From NCBI GenBank assembly GCA_020160805.1, contig JAIUPO010000002.1:170842-234841 (forward strand): a DNA stretch of 64,000 bases, written 5' to 3'. The translations under genes and the position numbers were made by a program. Positions 15,788 to 24,560 of this stretch are shown one piece after another. The notes under the pieces are model-generated. The model had not been told where the DNA came from and searched no databases. It was given only the letters and a program-made list of their open reading frames with translations. Source of the stretch: Actinomycetota bacterium (GTDB lineage: Bacteria; Actinomycetota; Actinomycetes; Actinomycetales; Dermatophilaceae). Positions within the stretch are counted from its first letter, which is position 1; each line of letters begins with the position of its first letter.

Positions 15788-17068
15788 ATGGACTTCAGCC
15801 TCTCGCCCCGCGCCGCCGATCTGTCCGCCCGCGTTCGCGAGTTCGTGGACACCCACGTCGAGCCCCTGGAGGCCGAGCTGGTCGCGGACATCGCGGCCCG
15901 CCGGCTGCACGGGGAGGACCCGTGGCGCATCGATCCGCGGATCGAGGAGGCGAAGGCCGAGGCGCGCCGCCAGGGCCTGTGGAATCTCTTCCTGCCCGCC
16001 GGGCACGAGGGGCCGTATGCCGAGCGCTTCGGCACCGACGGCGGCGCCGGGTTGTCGAATCTCGACTATGCGCCGGTGGCCGAGCAGATGGGCCGTTCGT
16101 TCATCGCACCGCTGATCTTTAACTCCAATGCGCCGGACACCGGCAACATGGAGGTCTTGCTGAAGTACGGTTCGCAGGCCCAGAAGGACCGCTGGCTCGA
16201 GCCGCTGCTCGACGGCAAGGTCCGCTCCGCCTTCCTGATGACCGAGCCAGGAGTCGCGAGCTCGGATGCGACGAATATGCAGGCGCGCGCCGAGATCGAC
16301 GGCGACGAGGTCGTCCTCAACGGCCGCAAGTGGTGGTCCTCCGGTGCCGGCCATCCCGACTGCAAGGTTGGCATCTACATGGCGGTCACCGACCCGAATG
16401 CCGATCGCCACCACCGGCATTCGATGGTCGTGGTCCCGATGGATCACCCCGGGGTGCGGGTCGAGCGCATGCTCTCCACCCTCGGGCAGTATGACGAGCC
16501 GCTTGGCCACGGCGAGGTCACCCTGACCGATGTGCGACTGCCCGTCGACCACATCATCGGCGGCCCCGGCCGGGCCTTCGAGATCGCCCAGGGCCGGCTG
16601 GGTCCGGGCCGGGTGCACCACTGCATGCGCCTGATCGGCCTGACCGAGAAGTGCCTCGACCTCGCGCTGCAGCGTTCGGTCAGCCGGGTCGCCTTCGGCA
16701 AGCCGCTCGCGCAATTGGGCGGCAACCGGGAGAAGTTCGCCGAGGCCCGCATCGCCATCAACCAGGCGCGACTGCATGTGCTGCACGCCGCGTGGAAACT
16801 CGACACCTTCGGCTCGGCCGCCTCGCTCAGCGAGGTCTCCGAGATCAAGGTCGCGGTGCCACGAATGGCTTGCCAGGTCATCGATTTCGCGATCCAGATC
16901 CATGGCGGTGGCGGCACCGGTCCGGACTTCCCGCTCGCCGCGGCGTATGCCGGAGCGCGCTCCCTGCGCCTCGCTGACGGCCCCGACGAAGTTCACCTCG
17001 GAGTGGTCTCTCGGCTGATGTTGGCGCCCTATGCCAAGAAGGCGATGGCCGCTGGGGCCGCCCAATGA
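15788..17068 (+). CDS. Acyl-CoA dehydrogenase
   Basis: A 426-residue flavoenzyme of the acyl-CoA dehydrogenase superfamily, nearest in layout to the ACAD10/ACAD11 type (long N-terminal helix bundle, LMTEPGVASSDATNMQARAE, C-terminal IQIHGGGGTGPDFPLA). It should oxidise an acyl-CoA at the alpha-beta bond. ATG 15788 begins MDFSLSPRAADLSARV and has AAGGA just upstream; ATG 15776 is also possible. The stop overlaps the next gene start (ATGA), beginning a five-gene operon. Confidence 0.9.
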   Translation: MDFSLSPRAADLSARVREFVDTHVEPLEAELVADIAARRLHGEDPWRIDPRIEEAKAEARRQGLWNLFLPAGHEGPYAERFGTDGGAGLSNLDYAPVAEQMGRSFIAPLIFNSNAPDTGNMEVLLKYGSQAQKDRWLEPLLDGKVRSAFLMTEPGVASSDATNMQARAEIDGDEVVLNGRKWWSSGAGHPDCKVGIYMAVTDPNADRHHRHSMVVVPMDHPGVRVERMLSTLGQYDEPLGHGEVTLTDVRLPVDHIIGGPGRAFEIAQGRLGPGRVHHCMRLIGLTEKCLDLALQRSVSRVAFGKPLAQLGGNREKFAEARIAINQARLHVLHAAWKLDTFGSAASLSEVSEIKVAVPRMACQVIDFAIQIHGGGGTGPDFPLAAAYAGARSLRLADGPDEVHLGVVSRLMLAPYAKKAMAAGAAQ

Positions 17069-17850
17069 GCCGGGTGCTCATCACCGGCGGGGCGTCCGGG
17101 CTCGGCCTGGCCTTAGCTAAGGCGATGCTCGCTCGCGGGGACGAGGTCTTGGTCGGGGACCTCGCGGAGGAGCGGCCGGACAGCGTGCCGGAGGGCGCGG
17201 CATACCTGCGGCTTGATGTGCGCAGCCAGCAGGACTGGGATGCGGCGCTCGCAGACGTGCGCGAGCGGTGGGGCGGGCTGGACCTGCTGGTTAACAACGC
17301 CGGCGTGGCCACCGGTGGGCGGATCGACGTCGAGGCCTTCGCGGACTGGGAGCGGGTCATCGACATCAATCTGCTTGGTGTGGTGCGGGGCTGCCAGACT
17401 TTCGTGCCGCTGCTCAAGGAGCAGGGATCGGGGCGGATCGTCAATGTCGCCTCACTCGCCGGGCTCGTGCATGGGCCGGCGATGTCGTCCTACAACGCGT
17501 CCAAGGCAGGGGTCGTGGCGCTGTCGGAGACCCTTCGATTTGAGTTGGCGCCCTTCGGTATTGCCGTCAATGTCGTCTGTCCGTCCTTCTTCCGGACCAA
17601 CCTGCACACCTCGCTGCAGGGGAAGGACGAGGAGATGGAGAAGACGGCGGTTCGGCTGATCACCAAGGCCGGCGCGAGCGCGGACGACATCGCGGCCAAG
17701 GTGCTGCGTGGCATCGAGAAGGACCGGCCGGTCATCCTCACCGACCGCCAGGGGTATGCCGCCTACGGGACCAAGCGGTTCGCTCGCCCGTTGTATGACC
17801 GCGCCTTCGGCAAGGGTGCGCAACGGCTGGTCAGGAAGGCCGGAAAATGA
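17065..17850 (+). CDS. Short-chain dehydrogenase/reductase
   Basis: A 261-residue classical SDR: cofactor loop TGGASGLG (residues 7-14), LVNNAGVA, catalytic S in NVASLAGL and YNASK. A C-terminal extension of about 30 residues (RQGYAAYGTKRFARPLYDRAF) resembles SDRs adjoining fatty-acid genes. It overlaps the dehydrogenase upstream and the kinase-like gene downstream by 4 bp each, so it surely acts in the same pathway. Confidence 0.9.
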   Translation: MSRVLITGGASGLGLALAKAMLARGDEVLVGDLAEERPDSVPEGAAYLRLDVRSQQDWDAALADVRERWGGLDLLVNNAGVATGGRIDVEAFADWERVIDINLLGVVRGCQTFVPLLKEQGSGRIVNVASLAGLVHGPAMSSYNASKAGVVALSETLRFELAPFGIAVNVVCPSFFRTNLHTSLQGKDEEMEKTAVRLITKAGASADDIAAKVLRGIEKDRPVILTDRQGYAAYGTKRFARPLYDRAFGKGAQRLVRKAGK

Positions 17851-18938
17851 GCGACCGGGAGACCGATGGGGATGCCGTCGCCGGTGCCGGTGCCGTGCGC
17901 GAGGAGGATTCCTTCGATGCCAGCGCCGTGGCGATGTGGTTGCGCGAGAACGCGATCGACGCATCTGGACTGGACAGCGTGCCGCAGGTTCGGCAGTTCG
18001 GCGGCGGCGCCTCTAATCTCACCTACCTCTTGCGCTGGCCCACGCGTGACCTGATCCTGCGGCGCCCGCCGTCGGGCACCAAGGCCAAGGGGGCGCACGA
18101 CATGGCCCGCGAATACCGCATCCAGGATGCACTCGCGCCGGTCTATCCGCTCGTGCCCAGGATGGTCGGTCATTGCGGCGACGAGTCGGTCATCGGGAGC
18201 GAGTTCTATGTCATGGAGCGGGTCGACGGCCTGATCCTGCGGCGCGACTTCCCCGAGGGGGTGGGGCTCGATGACCCGGCCTCGCGGGATCGCCTGTGCG
18301 CCACCTTCGTCGATGCCTTGGTGGCTCTGCACGCAGCCGACCTGGAGGCATCCGGCCTGCGCGAACTGGACCGTGGTCCGGGCTATGTGGCCCGCCAGGT
18401 GGGGGGCTGGGTCGAGCGCTACCGGCGGGCACGCACCGAGGATGTCGGTGACTTCGCCGAGGTCATCGCGTGGCTTCAGGACAACCAGCCGGCCGATCAG
18501 CCGCACACGATGATCCACAACGACTTCCGCTTCGACAATCTGGTTCTCGCTGTCGATGACCTTAGTCGCGTTGCGGGAGTGCTGGATTGGGAGCTGTCGA
18601 CGGTCGGGGATCCCCTGATGGATGTCGGCTCGGCGCTGGCCTACTGGTTGCAGGCCGACGATCCCGAGCCGATGCAGGCGATCCGATTGCAGCCGACGAA
18701 TGCGCCCGGGATGTGGACCCGGGAGCAGGTGTGGGCGGCATACGCCGAGCGCCGCGGGCTGACGATCGGCGCGCAGGACCGGCGCTTCTATGAACTCTTC
18801 GGCACCTTCCGGCTCGCGGTGATCGCGCAGCAGATCTACTACCGCGCCTTCCACAGGCAGACGACCAATCCGAAAGCGGCCGGCATGGGGATGTTCGTGC
18901 GGATCCTCGACGCCCGGTGCGCGGAGTTGCTCGGATGA
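17847..18938 (+). CDS. APH-family phosphotransferase (ACAD10/LvaA-like)
   Basis: A 363-residue protein-kinase-fold phosphotransferase of the APH family. Visible are FGGGASNLTYLL (nucleotide loop), LILRRPPSG (lysine region is Arg-rich), MIHNDFRFDNLVL with catalytic Asp, and GVLDWELSTVGDPLMDVG with the metal-binding Asp. This is the subfamily fused to acyl-CoA dehydrogenase in human ACAD10/11 and present as LvaA in levulinate catabolism, where it phosphorylates 4-hydroxyacyl-CoA. Placement in one operon with an acyl-CoA dehydrogenase supports the same chemistry. Confidence 0.88.
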   Translation: MSDRETDGDAVAGAGAVREEDSFDASAVAMWLRENAIDASGLDSVPQVRQFGGGASNLTYLLRWPTRDLILRRPPSGTKAKGAHDMAREYRIQDALAPVYPLVPRMVGHCGDESVIGSEFYVMERVDGLILRRDFPEGVGLDDPASRDRLCATFVDALVALHAADLEASGLRELDRGPGYVARQVGGWVERYRRARTEDVGDFAEVIAWLQDNQPADQPHTMIHNDFRFDNLVLAVDDLSRVAGVLDWELSTVGDPLMDVGSALAYWLQADDPEPMQAIRLQPTNAPGMWTREQVWAAYAERRGLTIGAQDRRFYELFGTFRLAVIAQQIYYRAFHRQTTNPKAAGMGMFVRILDARCAELLG

Positions 18939-19609
18939 GCCGGATCTTCTTGGTCCGCCACGGGCAGGCGTCGTGGGGCGCCGAGAACTATGACGCGTTG
19001 AGCGAGTTGGGGCACCGGCAGACCGCCGCGACCGGGGCGTGGCTCGCCAGGCAGGGCATCGATCCGGTCCGACTGATCTCGGGTGAGCTTATTCGGCAAC
19101 GAGATTCGAGGGCAGCTGCGGCAGCGGCGGCGGGTTGGAGGGTCGCGCCGGAATGTGACCCGGCGTGGGATGAGTACGACCACCTTGCCGTGCTCGCCGC
19201 CCTGCCCGCCAATGATCCGGTGTATGCCGCGAGCGCAGCCTCCGTCGAGCGCCGCGCCTTCGATGCCCGCGCCTTCGATGTGGTGTATGCCGCAGCCTTG
19301 CGCCGCTGGGTCCTCGGCGAGGGCGACTACCCCGAGATGTACGCCGCGTTCACCGCCCGAGCCTCGGCTGCCCTGGAATCGCTGGCCGCGGCCCTCGCTC
19401 CCAAGGAGGACGCGGTCGTCGTCACCTCGGGTGGTGTCATCAGCGCGATCGGTGCGCACCTGCTCGACGGGGGGCCGCGGGTCTGGGACCGGCTGCAGCG
19501 GACCGTCGTCAACGCCTCGGTGACCCAGGTGCGGGTGGGGGCGCGCGGCATACATCTGATGAGCTTCAACGAGGCGAGCCACCTGGGTGAGTTGTGGTCG
19601 GCCCGCTGA
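18935..19609 (+). CDS. Histidine phosphatase family protein
   Basis: A 224-residue phosphoglycerate-mutase-like phosphatase. The RHG catalytic motif is at residues 8-10 (FLVRHGQASWG), with ISGELIRQRDS and VVTSGGVISAIG providing the second half of the site. The start overlaps the kinase-like gene by 4 bp. Its co-location suggests removal of a phosphate from a pathway intermediate or from a by-product, but this is inference. Several residues around the second histidine are altered (TSGG rather than SHGG), so activity needs a test. Confidence 0.85.
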   Translation: MSRIFLVRHGQASWGAENYDALSELGHRQTAATGAWLARQGIDPVRLISGELIRQRDSRAAAAAAAGWRVAPECDPAWDEYDHLAVLAALPANDPVYAASAASVERRAFDARAFDVVYAAALRRWVLGEGDYPEMYAAFTARASAALESLAAALAPKEDAVVVTSGGVISAIGAHLLDGGPRVWDRLQRTVVNASVTQVRVGARGIHLMSFNEASHLGELWSAR

Positions 19610-19636
19610 AAGGGCAGCAATGCTGAAAGGACAACA

Positions 19637-20392
19637 GTGACAACGGTTTTGATTACGGGAGCCAGCTCTGGGCTGGGTGCCGAGATGGCGCGGCAGATGG
19701 CCGCGCTCGGCCACGACCTCGCGCTCGCGGCCCGCCGCACCGGGCGGCTGGAGGAGCTGCGTGACGAGATCGAGAATGCGCACCACGAGTGCCGCGTCGA
19801 GATCCGCGCTCTGGACGTCAACAACGACGACCAAGTCTTAGAGGTCTTCCGCGCGTTCCGCGACGACTTCGGCACCATCGATCGTGTCATTGTCAACGCC
19901 GGCCTCGGCAAGGGCGCCCCCATCGGGACGGGTCGCTACGACGCCAACAAGGCCACGGCGATGACGAATTTCGTTGCGGCACTGGCACAATGCGAGGCGG
20001 CGATGGAGATCTTCCGCGCCCAGAAGGCCGGGCACCTGGTCATGATCTCGTCCATGTCCGCGATGCGGGGCATGCCAAAGACCATCACGACGTATGCCGC
20101 GACCAAGGCCGGCGTCGCCGCGCTCGCCGAGGGAATCCGCCACGAGATGGCCGGCGAACGCGACCTCGACATCGATGTCTCGGTGATCTATCCGGGCTAC
20201 ATCCGCTCGGAGATGAACGACCATGTGACGAAGCCGATGCCCTTCATGGTCAACACCGCGACCGGCGTCGCGGCGATGGTCGAGGCGATCGAGAAGCGCA
20301 AGCCCCACGCCCGCGTCCCGTCATGGCCCTGGGTGCCGATGGGGACCGTCCTGCGCCACGCCCCGCTTCCGGTCGTCCGCAAACTCACCTGA
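19637..20392 (+). CDS. Short-chain dehydrogenase/reductase, second in operon
   Basis: A 251-residue SDR with TGASSGLG (residues 7-14), a variant IVNAGLGKG in place of NNAG, catalytic S in ISSMSAMRG and YAATK. The LEELRDEIENAHHECRVEIR segment is typical of SDRs that act on acyl chains. GTG start with GAAAGGA upstream; 27 bp separate it from the phosphatase gene, the largest gap in the operon. Confidence 0.88.
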   Translation: MTTVLITGASSGLGAEMARQMAALGHDLALAARRTGRLEELRDEIENAHHECRVEIRALDVNNDDQVLEVFRAFRDDFGTIDRVIVNAGLGKGAPIGTGRYDANKATAMTNFVAALAQCEAAMEIFRAQKAGHLVMISSMSAMRGMPKTITTYAATKAGVAALAEGIRHEMAGERDLDIDVSVIYPGYIRSEMNDHVTKPMPFMVNTATGVAAMVEAIEKRKPHARVPSWPWVPMGTVLRHAPLPVVRKLT

Positions 20393-20406
20393 TCGATGCG
20401 CTCCTT

Positions 20407-20423
20407 GCCCCGAAGAGAGGGGC
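20407..20423. terminator. Short GCCCC/GGGGC hairpin
   Basis: gcccc (20407-20411) and ggggc (20419-20423) around gaagaga, between the converging SDR and HNH genes. Short and without T-run, so weak evidence. Confidence 0.3.
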
Positions 20424-20460
20424 CCATTGATCGGGTGCCGGGCCGACCCAGTGCACCGTC

Positions 20461-21729
20461 TCAGGGGCGTTTGCGGAAGTAGATCCAATCGGTGTCGAGC
20501 CGCTCGCCCAACGGTGGGCGGTAGTCCCTTGACGGCCGCGCTGGTTTGGGAGGCGCCTCGCCGCCGTGTGGGTCGGGTGGGGCAACCTGGATCGAACGAC
20601 CATGGCGGGTGCGGAATACGAAGGGCAACAACGCATTTCCACTCTCGGAGATGGTGAAGTCGCCGGCGTGGTGCGCGTCGTGGTGGTGCGGGCACAGACT
20701 GATCAAGTTGGCGTAGTCGGTGCCGCCACCGTCGGCCCAATGGTCGATGTGGTGGATCTCGACGAATCGGGTCGCCGTGCAGCCGGGATAGGCACAGCCA
20801 CGATCCCGGTCCTCGACGAGCCGGCGGAGCCGCTCCGGAATGGCGTGCTGAGATCGGCCGACTGAGACGGGCCGGCCCTTCGTCTGCCAATCGACAGCCG
20901 TGGCGGCGGTGCACCCGAGCCGCGCCGCGAGATGAAGCGCGAGGGTGCCGCGGGCGTTGACCCAGGCGCCTTCGGTGTCAAGGTGGATGTGGACGCGGTA
21001 ATGACTGGCACGGGCCGGTGACTCGACGGCACCGAGGCTGCGAGAAGCGATCTCGATCAGCGCATCCGCATACGTCGCTGCGGGGTTCCCGGCGGTGAAG
21101 AGCGCATCCCTGGCCTCCCGGAGAGCGTTCTCCACAAGGGCGCCATCGGCCGCGTCAAGGTCCGCCCGCAGCACGAAGCGTCCGTCATCCCACTGCAGAG
21201 ACACGGAACTCGGCTGGTCGGCTCGGTCGGGGAAGGCCGGCGGAGCAGCAGCTACCGTCGACTCCGGTGACTCGTCCGCGCGCGAGGCGTCTTCGGCTTT
21301 CTGGTCGGGCTCGAACGGGTAGCGGTTCACGATCCGCCGCAACTGCGTCACCGTCATCAGCGGAGCAAGTTCGCAGACCGCTTCCTCGTATGCCGCAGGC
21401 ACCCGCCCCGCGACCGCCGCGGCCTGGTCAAGGGACAGCCGCCCCTGCTCCACCAAGCCCGTCAACATTGGAAGGCGGGTCCGGGCGCGCGCGAGCGTGG
21501 TGATCTGCGCCGCCGTCGCCGGGGAGAGTCCGGCCCGCAGCGCCAGCCAATGCTCGGGCGACCGGACGCCACCATTCCCGCCCCAGCAGTCCAGCTCAAT
21601 CGCCTGCGCCGTCAACTCCACCAGCTCGGCATGCAAGGCATTGAGCTGCCCCGCGACCTGCGTCGCGCGCTCCCAGATCGTGTCCGGATCCGGCGCCGAC
21701 GCGGCATGCGGGAAGGCCATAACACTCAT
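20461..21729 (-). CDS. DUF222 / HNH endonuclease domain protein (13E12 type)
   Basis: A 422-residue protein with an N-terminal DUF222 helical domain and a C-terminal HNH nuclease: CAYPGCTATRFVEIHHIDHW then CPHHHDAHHAGDF, with the two CxxC-type positions and the HH pair. This family (13E12 repeat proteins) is multi-copy in many actinobacteria and its biological role is unresolved; it is neither a clear intron homing nuclease nor a restriction enzyme. A strong consensus promoter lies upstream. Confidence 0.9.
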   Translation of the reverse strand: MSVMAFPHAASAPDPDTIWERATQVAGQLNALHAELVELTAQAIELDCWGGNGGVRSPEHWLALRAGLSPATAAQITTLARARTRLPMLTGLVEQGRLSLDQAAAVAGRVPAAYEEAVCELAPLMTVTQLRRIVNRYPFEPDQKAEDASRADESPESTVAAAPPAFPDRADQPSSVSLQWDDGRFVLRADLDAADGALVENALREARDALFTAGNPAATYADALIEIASRSLGAVESPARASHYRVHIHLDTEGAWVNARGTLALHLAARLGCTAATAVDWQTKGRPVSVGRSQHAIPERLRRLVEDRDRGCAYPGCTATRFVEIHHIDHWADGGGTDYANLISLCPHHHDAHHAGDFTISESGNALLPFVFRTRHGRSIQVAPPDPHGGEAPPKPARPSRDYRPPLGERLDTDWIYFRKRP

Positions 21730-21778
21730 GCCGACACCCCCGTATCGCTCGCGCTGCCCACCCCGGGCTAATGCCTCA

Positions 21779-21807
21779 ATAGTACGCGCGTTCTATGCTG
21801 AGGTCAA
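21779..21807 (-). promoter_or_regulatory. Consensus-like promoter for the HNH gene
   Basis: Reading the minus strand, TTGACC (21807-21802), a 17-bp spacer and TACTAT (21784-21779). It is among the best sigma-70-like promoters in the window and would give a leader of about 45 nt. Confidence 0.6.
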
Positions 21808-22045
21808 GGGCGTTTCCCAACTCTGACAAGGGTTTTCGCTCATTTGGGAGCCACGAGTGACGACAGCTATCGAGGGAGTCTGTCCGGGCCGTAGCCAACA
21901 ACCTCCTCCGCTGGCCGGTCGTCCAGCACATCTCGTGCGCGCCCACGTCGGATGATGCCCATCACGTTGTCGGCGCTCTCGGGGCGTCGAATGAGACTTC
22001 TAAGTTGCTCCGAAAGTCGCAGCGCAGAGGCCCGCCCGTTTGTCC
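21808..22045. other. Gene-free stretch
   Basis: Between the HNH promoter and the end of the hemerythrin-like gene I see no convincing gene. A minus-strand frame ending VLDDRPAEEVVGYGPDRLPR looks mildly protein-like and could be a remnant, but it has no usable start. Confidence 0.4.
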
Positions 22046-22672
22046 TCACGGCTTCGCGGTCGCCTCCTGCTCCAACTCCTTGGTCTTGGCCTTCGCCGCG
22101 GCCTCGATCGCCTCCATCTGCTCCCGCACCTCGGCCGGCGGCAAGACCTTCTCGCGCACCGCCTCGGCGAGCAGCTTCGCAACCTGGGCTCGGGAGGCGC
22201 AGCCATTCGCCAGAAGGGCATTGCGCTTGGTGCACCAGGCGGCACCCAGCTCGTGGCGGATGGTCGCCGACACATCGGCGCGCGCGGGGTTGAGTATGGA
22301 CAGTTCCTCCTCGCCACTGTGGTGGGCGACGACCTTGCTCAGTTCCTCGAGGGCGTCCTCATACTTCTGCGTCGTCGTGCCCTTCGCATCCAGGAACGCG
22401 AGCAGCGCCTCCAGGATCTCCGCGTGTTCGTGCTCGCCGTGCTCCTCCTTGTCGGCGCTAATGGCCCGCTTGGCGCGCAGCGACGGATAGACCTCACTCT
22501 CCTCCGCCTCGGCATGCGCGACCAACAACTCCGCAAGAGCTGTGCGGGCAGCGTCACGATCCCGGTCGTCGCGGCGGCACTCGCGCAGGAGGTCTTCGAA
22601 GGTGCGGTGATCGGCGAGGATCAGCTCGACGACATCGCCATTGGTGGGCTGCTGGATCCAGGGCACGTTCAT
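22046..22672 (-). CDS. Hemerythrin HHE-domain protein
   Basis: A 208-residue protein whose N-terminal 150 residues form an HHE four-helix bundle: ILADHRTFEDLLRE, LLVAHAEAEESEVYP, EEHGEHEHAEILEAL and VVAHHSGEEELSILNP give the expected His/Glu ligands for a di-iron site. The C-terminal helix (REQMEAIEAAAKAKTKELEQ) is a charged coiled coil. Such proteins sense or bind O2, NO or iron. It is divergent from hutH with 76 bp between starts; no functional link is implied. Confidence 0.82.
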   Translation of the reverse strand: MNVPWIQQPTNGDVVELILADHRTFEDLLRECRRDDRDRDAARTALAELLVAHAEAEESEVYPSLRAKRAISADKEEHGEHEHAEILEALLAFLDAKGTTTQKYEDALEELSKVVAHHSGEEELSILNPARADVSATIRHELGAAWCTKRNALLANGCASRAQVAKLLAEAVREKVLPPAEVREQMEAIEAAAKAKTKELEQEATAKP

Positions 22673-22748
22673 GCGTTCATCGTGCCCACCCAACCACGGC
22701 TGGCGGGTTCTTGTGACCTGGTGGATTTCGCGGCATGTCTCGGATTTG

Positions 22749-24335
22749 ATGAACCTTGTGACGTCAACGGTGACCCTCGGCAACGAACCCCTGACCATCG
22801 AACAGGTGGTCCACATCGCCCGCTCCGCGCCGCCCGGCGCGGATTACCTCGGCGAGCCTGTGCGCGTGGAGGTGAGCGAGGCCGCGTGGGGGAGGGTTCG
22901 GCATACCCGCGGGGTGATCGACGCCCTCGCCGACGACTCCGTCGCGCACTACGGAATCTCCACCGGATTTGGTGCGCTCGCCAACACAAGCATTCCCCCT
23001 GAGAAGCGAACGCAATTGCAGCGCAGTCTGATTCGCTCCCACGCGGCCGGCTCGGGCGCGGAGGTCGAGCGCGAAGTCGTGCGCGCCCTCATGCTGCTGA
23101 GGATCCAGACTCTCGCGACCGGCCGCACCGGCATACGCGAGGAAACACTGCGCGCGTATGTCGCTATGCTCAACGCCGGCATCACCCCCGTGGTGCGTGA
23201 GTATGGCTCGCTCGGCTGCTCCGGCGACCTCGCGCCGCTCTCGCATTGCGCACTCGCGCTCATGGGGGAGGGGTGGGTGCGGGACGCCAGCGGCGAGCTG
23301 CTGGCGGCTGGCGACGCGCTCGCCACGGCGGGCATCACGCCGGTCGAGCTGCGCGAGAAGGAGGGCCTCGCCCTCATCAATGGCACCGACGGCATGCTCG
23401 GGATGCTGTGTATGGCGATCACGGACCTCCGCGCGCTCGTCACCATCGCGGACCTCGCCGCCGCGATGAGTGTCGAGGGCCTGCTCGGAACGGACGATGT
23501 TTTCGCCGCCGATCTGCACGCTCTGCGGCCGCAGCCGGGGCAAGCGCTGAGTGCCGCGAATATGCGGAAAGTGCTGGCCGTCAGCGGTATTCGCGATTCA
23601 CACCGCGACCCGGAGGCGTGCACGCGCGTCCAGGATGCCTATTCACTGCGGTGCGCTCCCCAGGTTGCTGGCGCGGTGCGCGACACTCTCGACCACGCCG
23701 CCCGGGTCGCGGGCTGGGAGTTGGCGAGCGCCGTCGACAACCCGGTCGTGACCCTTGACGACCGGGTGGAGTCCAATGGCAACTTCCATGGCGCGCCGGT
23801 CGCCTATGTGCTCGACTTCCTGGCGATTGCCGCCGCCGACCTCGCGAGTATGAGCGAGCGGCGCACGGATCGCTTCCTCGACAAGGCCCGCAACCACGGG
23901 TTGAATGCCTTCCTCGCCGATGATCCGGGTGTCGATTCGGGGCTGATGATCGCCCAATACACCGCTGCCGGAATGGTTTCCGAGATGAAGCGGCTCGCGG
24001 TGCCCGCGAGCGTCGACTCGATCCCCAGCAGCGCGATGCAGGAGGATCACGTCTCCATGGGCTGGGGCGCGGCGCGCAAACTGCGGCGCTCCGTCGACGC
24101 CCTGACCCAGGTGCTGACCATCGAACTGCTCACGGCTGCGCGCGGCATACAACTGCGGGCACCCTCGACCCCCTCCCCGGTGAGCGCGGCGATCATCGCC
24201 GCCCTCGACGAGGTCTCCCGCACCGCCCCCGGCCCCGACCGCTTCCTCGCCGACGACATCGCCGCCGCGGTGTATGCCGTCGCCGACGGCTCCGTCCGCC
24301 ACGCCGCCGAGTCTGTCGCCGGCCCGCTGAACTAA
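22749..24335 (+). CDS. hutH: Histidine ammonia-lyase
   Basis: A 528-residue enzyme that deaminates L-histidine to urocanate, the first step of histidine degradation. The active-site tyrosine region VAHYGISTGFGALAN is at residues 65-79 and the MIO-forming triad lies at 157-159. Here it is Cys-Ser-Gly (GSLGCSGDLAPLSH) rather than Ala-Ser-Gly; a first-position change is tolerated in some lyases. Start ATG 22749 is followed three codons later by GTG 22758, an alternative. A family A palindrome follows the stop. The other hut genes are downstream on the same strand but separated by 640 bp. Confidence 0.93.
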   Translation: MNLVTSTVTLGNEPLTIEQVVHIARSAPPGADYLGEPVRVEVSEAAWGRVRHTRGVIDALADDSVAHYGISTGFGALANTSIPPEKRTQLQRSLIRSHAAGSGAEVEREVVRALMLLRIQTLATGRTGIREETLRAYVAMLNAGITPVVREYGSLGCSGDLAPLSHCALALMGEGWVRDASGELLAAGDALATAGITPVELREKEGLALINGTDGMLGMLCMAITDLRALVTIADLAAAMSVEGLLGTDDVFAADLHALRPQPGQALSAANMRKVLAVSGIRDSHRDPEACTRVQDAYSLRCAPQVAGAVRDTLDHAARVAGWELASAVDNPVVTLDDRVESNGNFHGAPVAYVLDFLAIAAADLASMSERRTDRFLDKARNHGLNAFLADDPGVDSGLMIAQYTAAGMVSEMKRLAVPASVDSIPSSAMQEDHVSMGWGAARKLRRSVDALTQVLTIELLTAARGIQLRAPSTPSPVSAAIIAALDEVSRTAPGPDRFLADDIAAAVYAVADGSVRHAAESVAGPLN

Positions 24336-24352
24336 CCCGACTCCGCCCGTCG

Positions 24353-24406
24353 AGTTCGGGAAGCACGCCGGCGCGCGGGCGTCCCGTTCGGCGTGTTTCC
24401 CGAACT
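24353..24406. repeat. Palindrome family A, copy 1
   Basis: agttcgggaagcacgccg (24353-24370) and cggcgtgtttcccgaact (24389-24406) pair at 17 of 18 positions. It starts 18 bp after the hutH stop. The same arms occur at 39053-39114 after an unrelated gene, and half an arm occurs at 2529. Confidence 0.8.
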
Positions 24407-24441
24407 AGATCTCGCCAGGGCGTGTTGTTGTGCACCGATCG

Positions 24442-24484
24442 GTTCAGAAGTGTTCAAAAATGTCGCCGTTCAGAAAGTCTGAAC
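24442..24484. promoter_or_regulatory. GTTCAGA boxes, possible operator
   Basis: gttcaga at 24442-24448 is followed by a perfect palindrome GTTCAGA-AAG-TCTGAAC (24468-24484) in a locally AT-rich stretch upstream of the Ser-repeat gene. It may be a regulator site or a hairpin. Confidence 0.4.
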
Positions 24485-24560
24485 GCCCCTCCTCGCGCGA
24501 ACGCATGTCGGCCCACCTGGGAACCTCAACGCGCCTCCCCGATGGTGCGAGAGTTGCCGT

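Noticed and set aside
20461..21729. HNH protein as evidence of a mobile intron or phage
   Set aside because: The DUF222-HNH family is an ordinary multi-copy chromosomal family in actinobacteria; no intron, phage or att-like sequences flank it.
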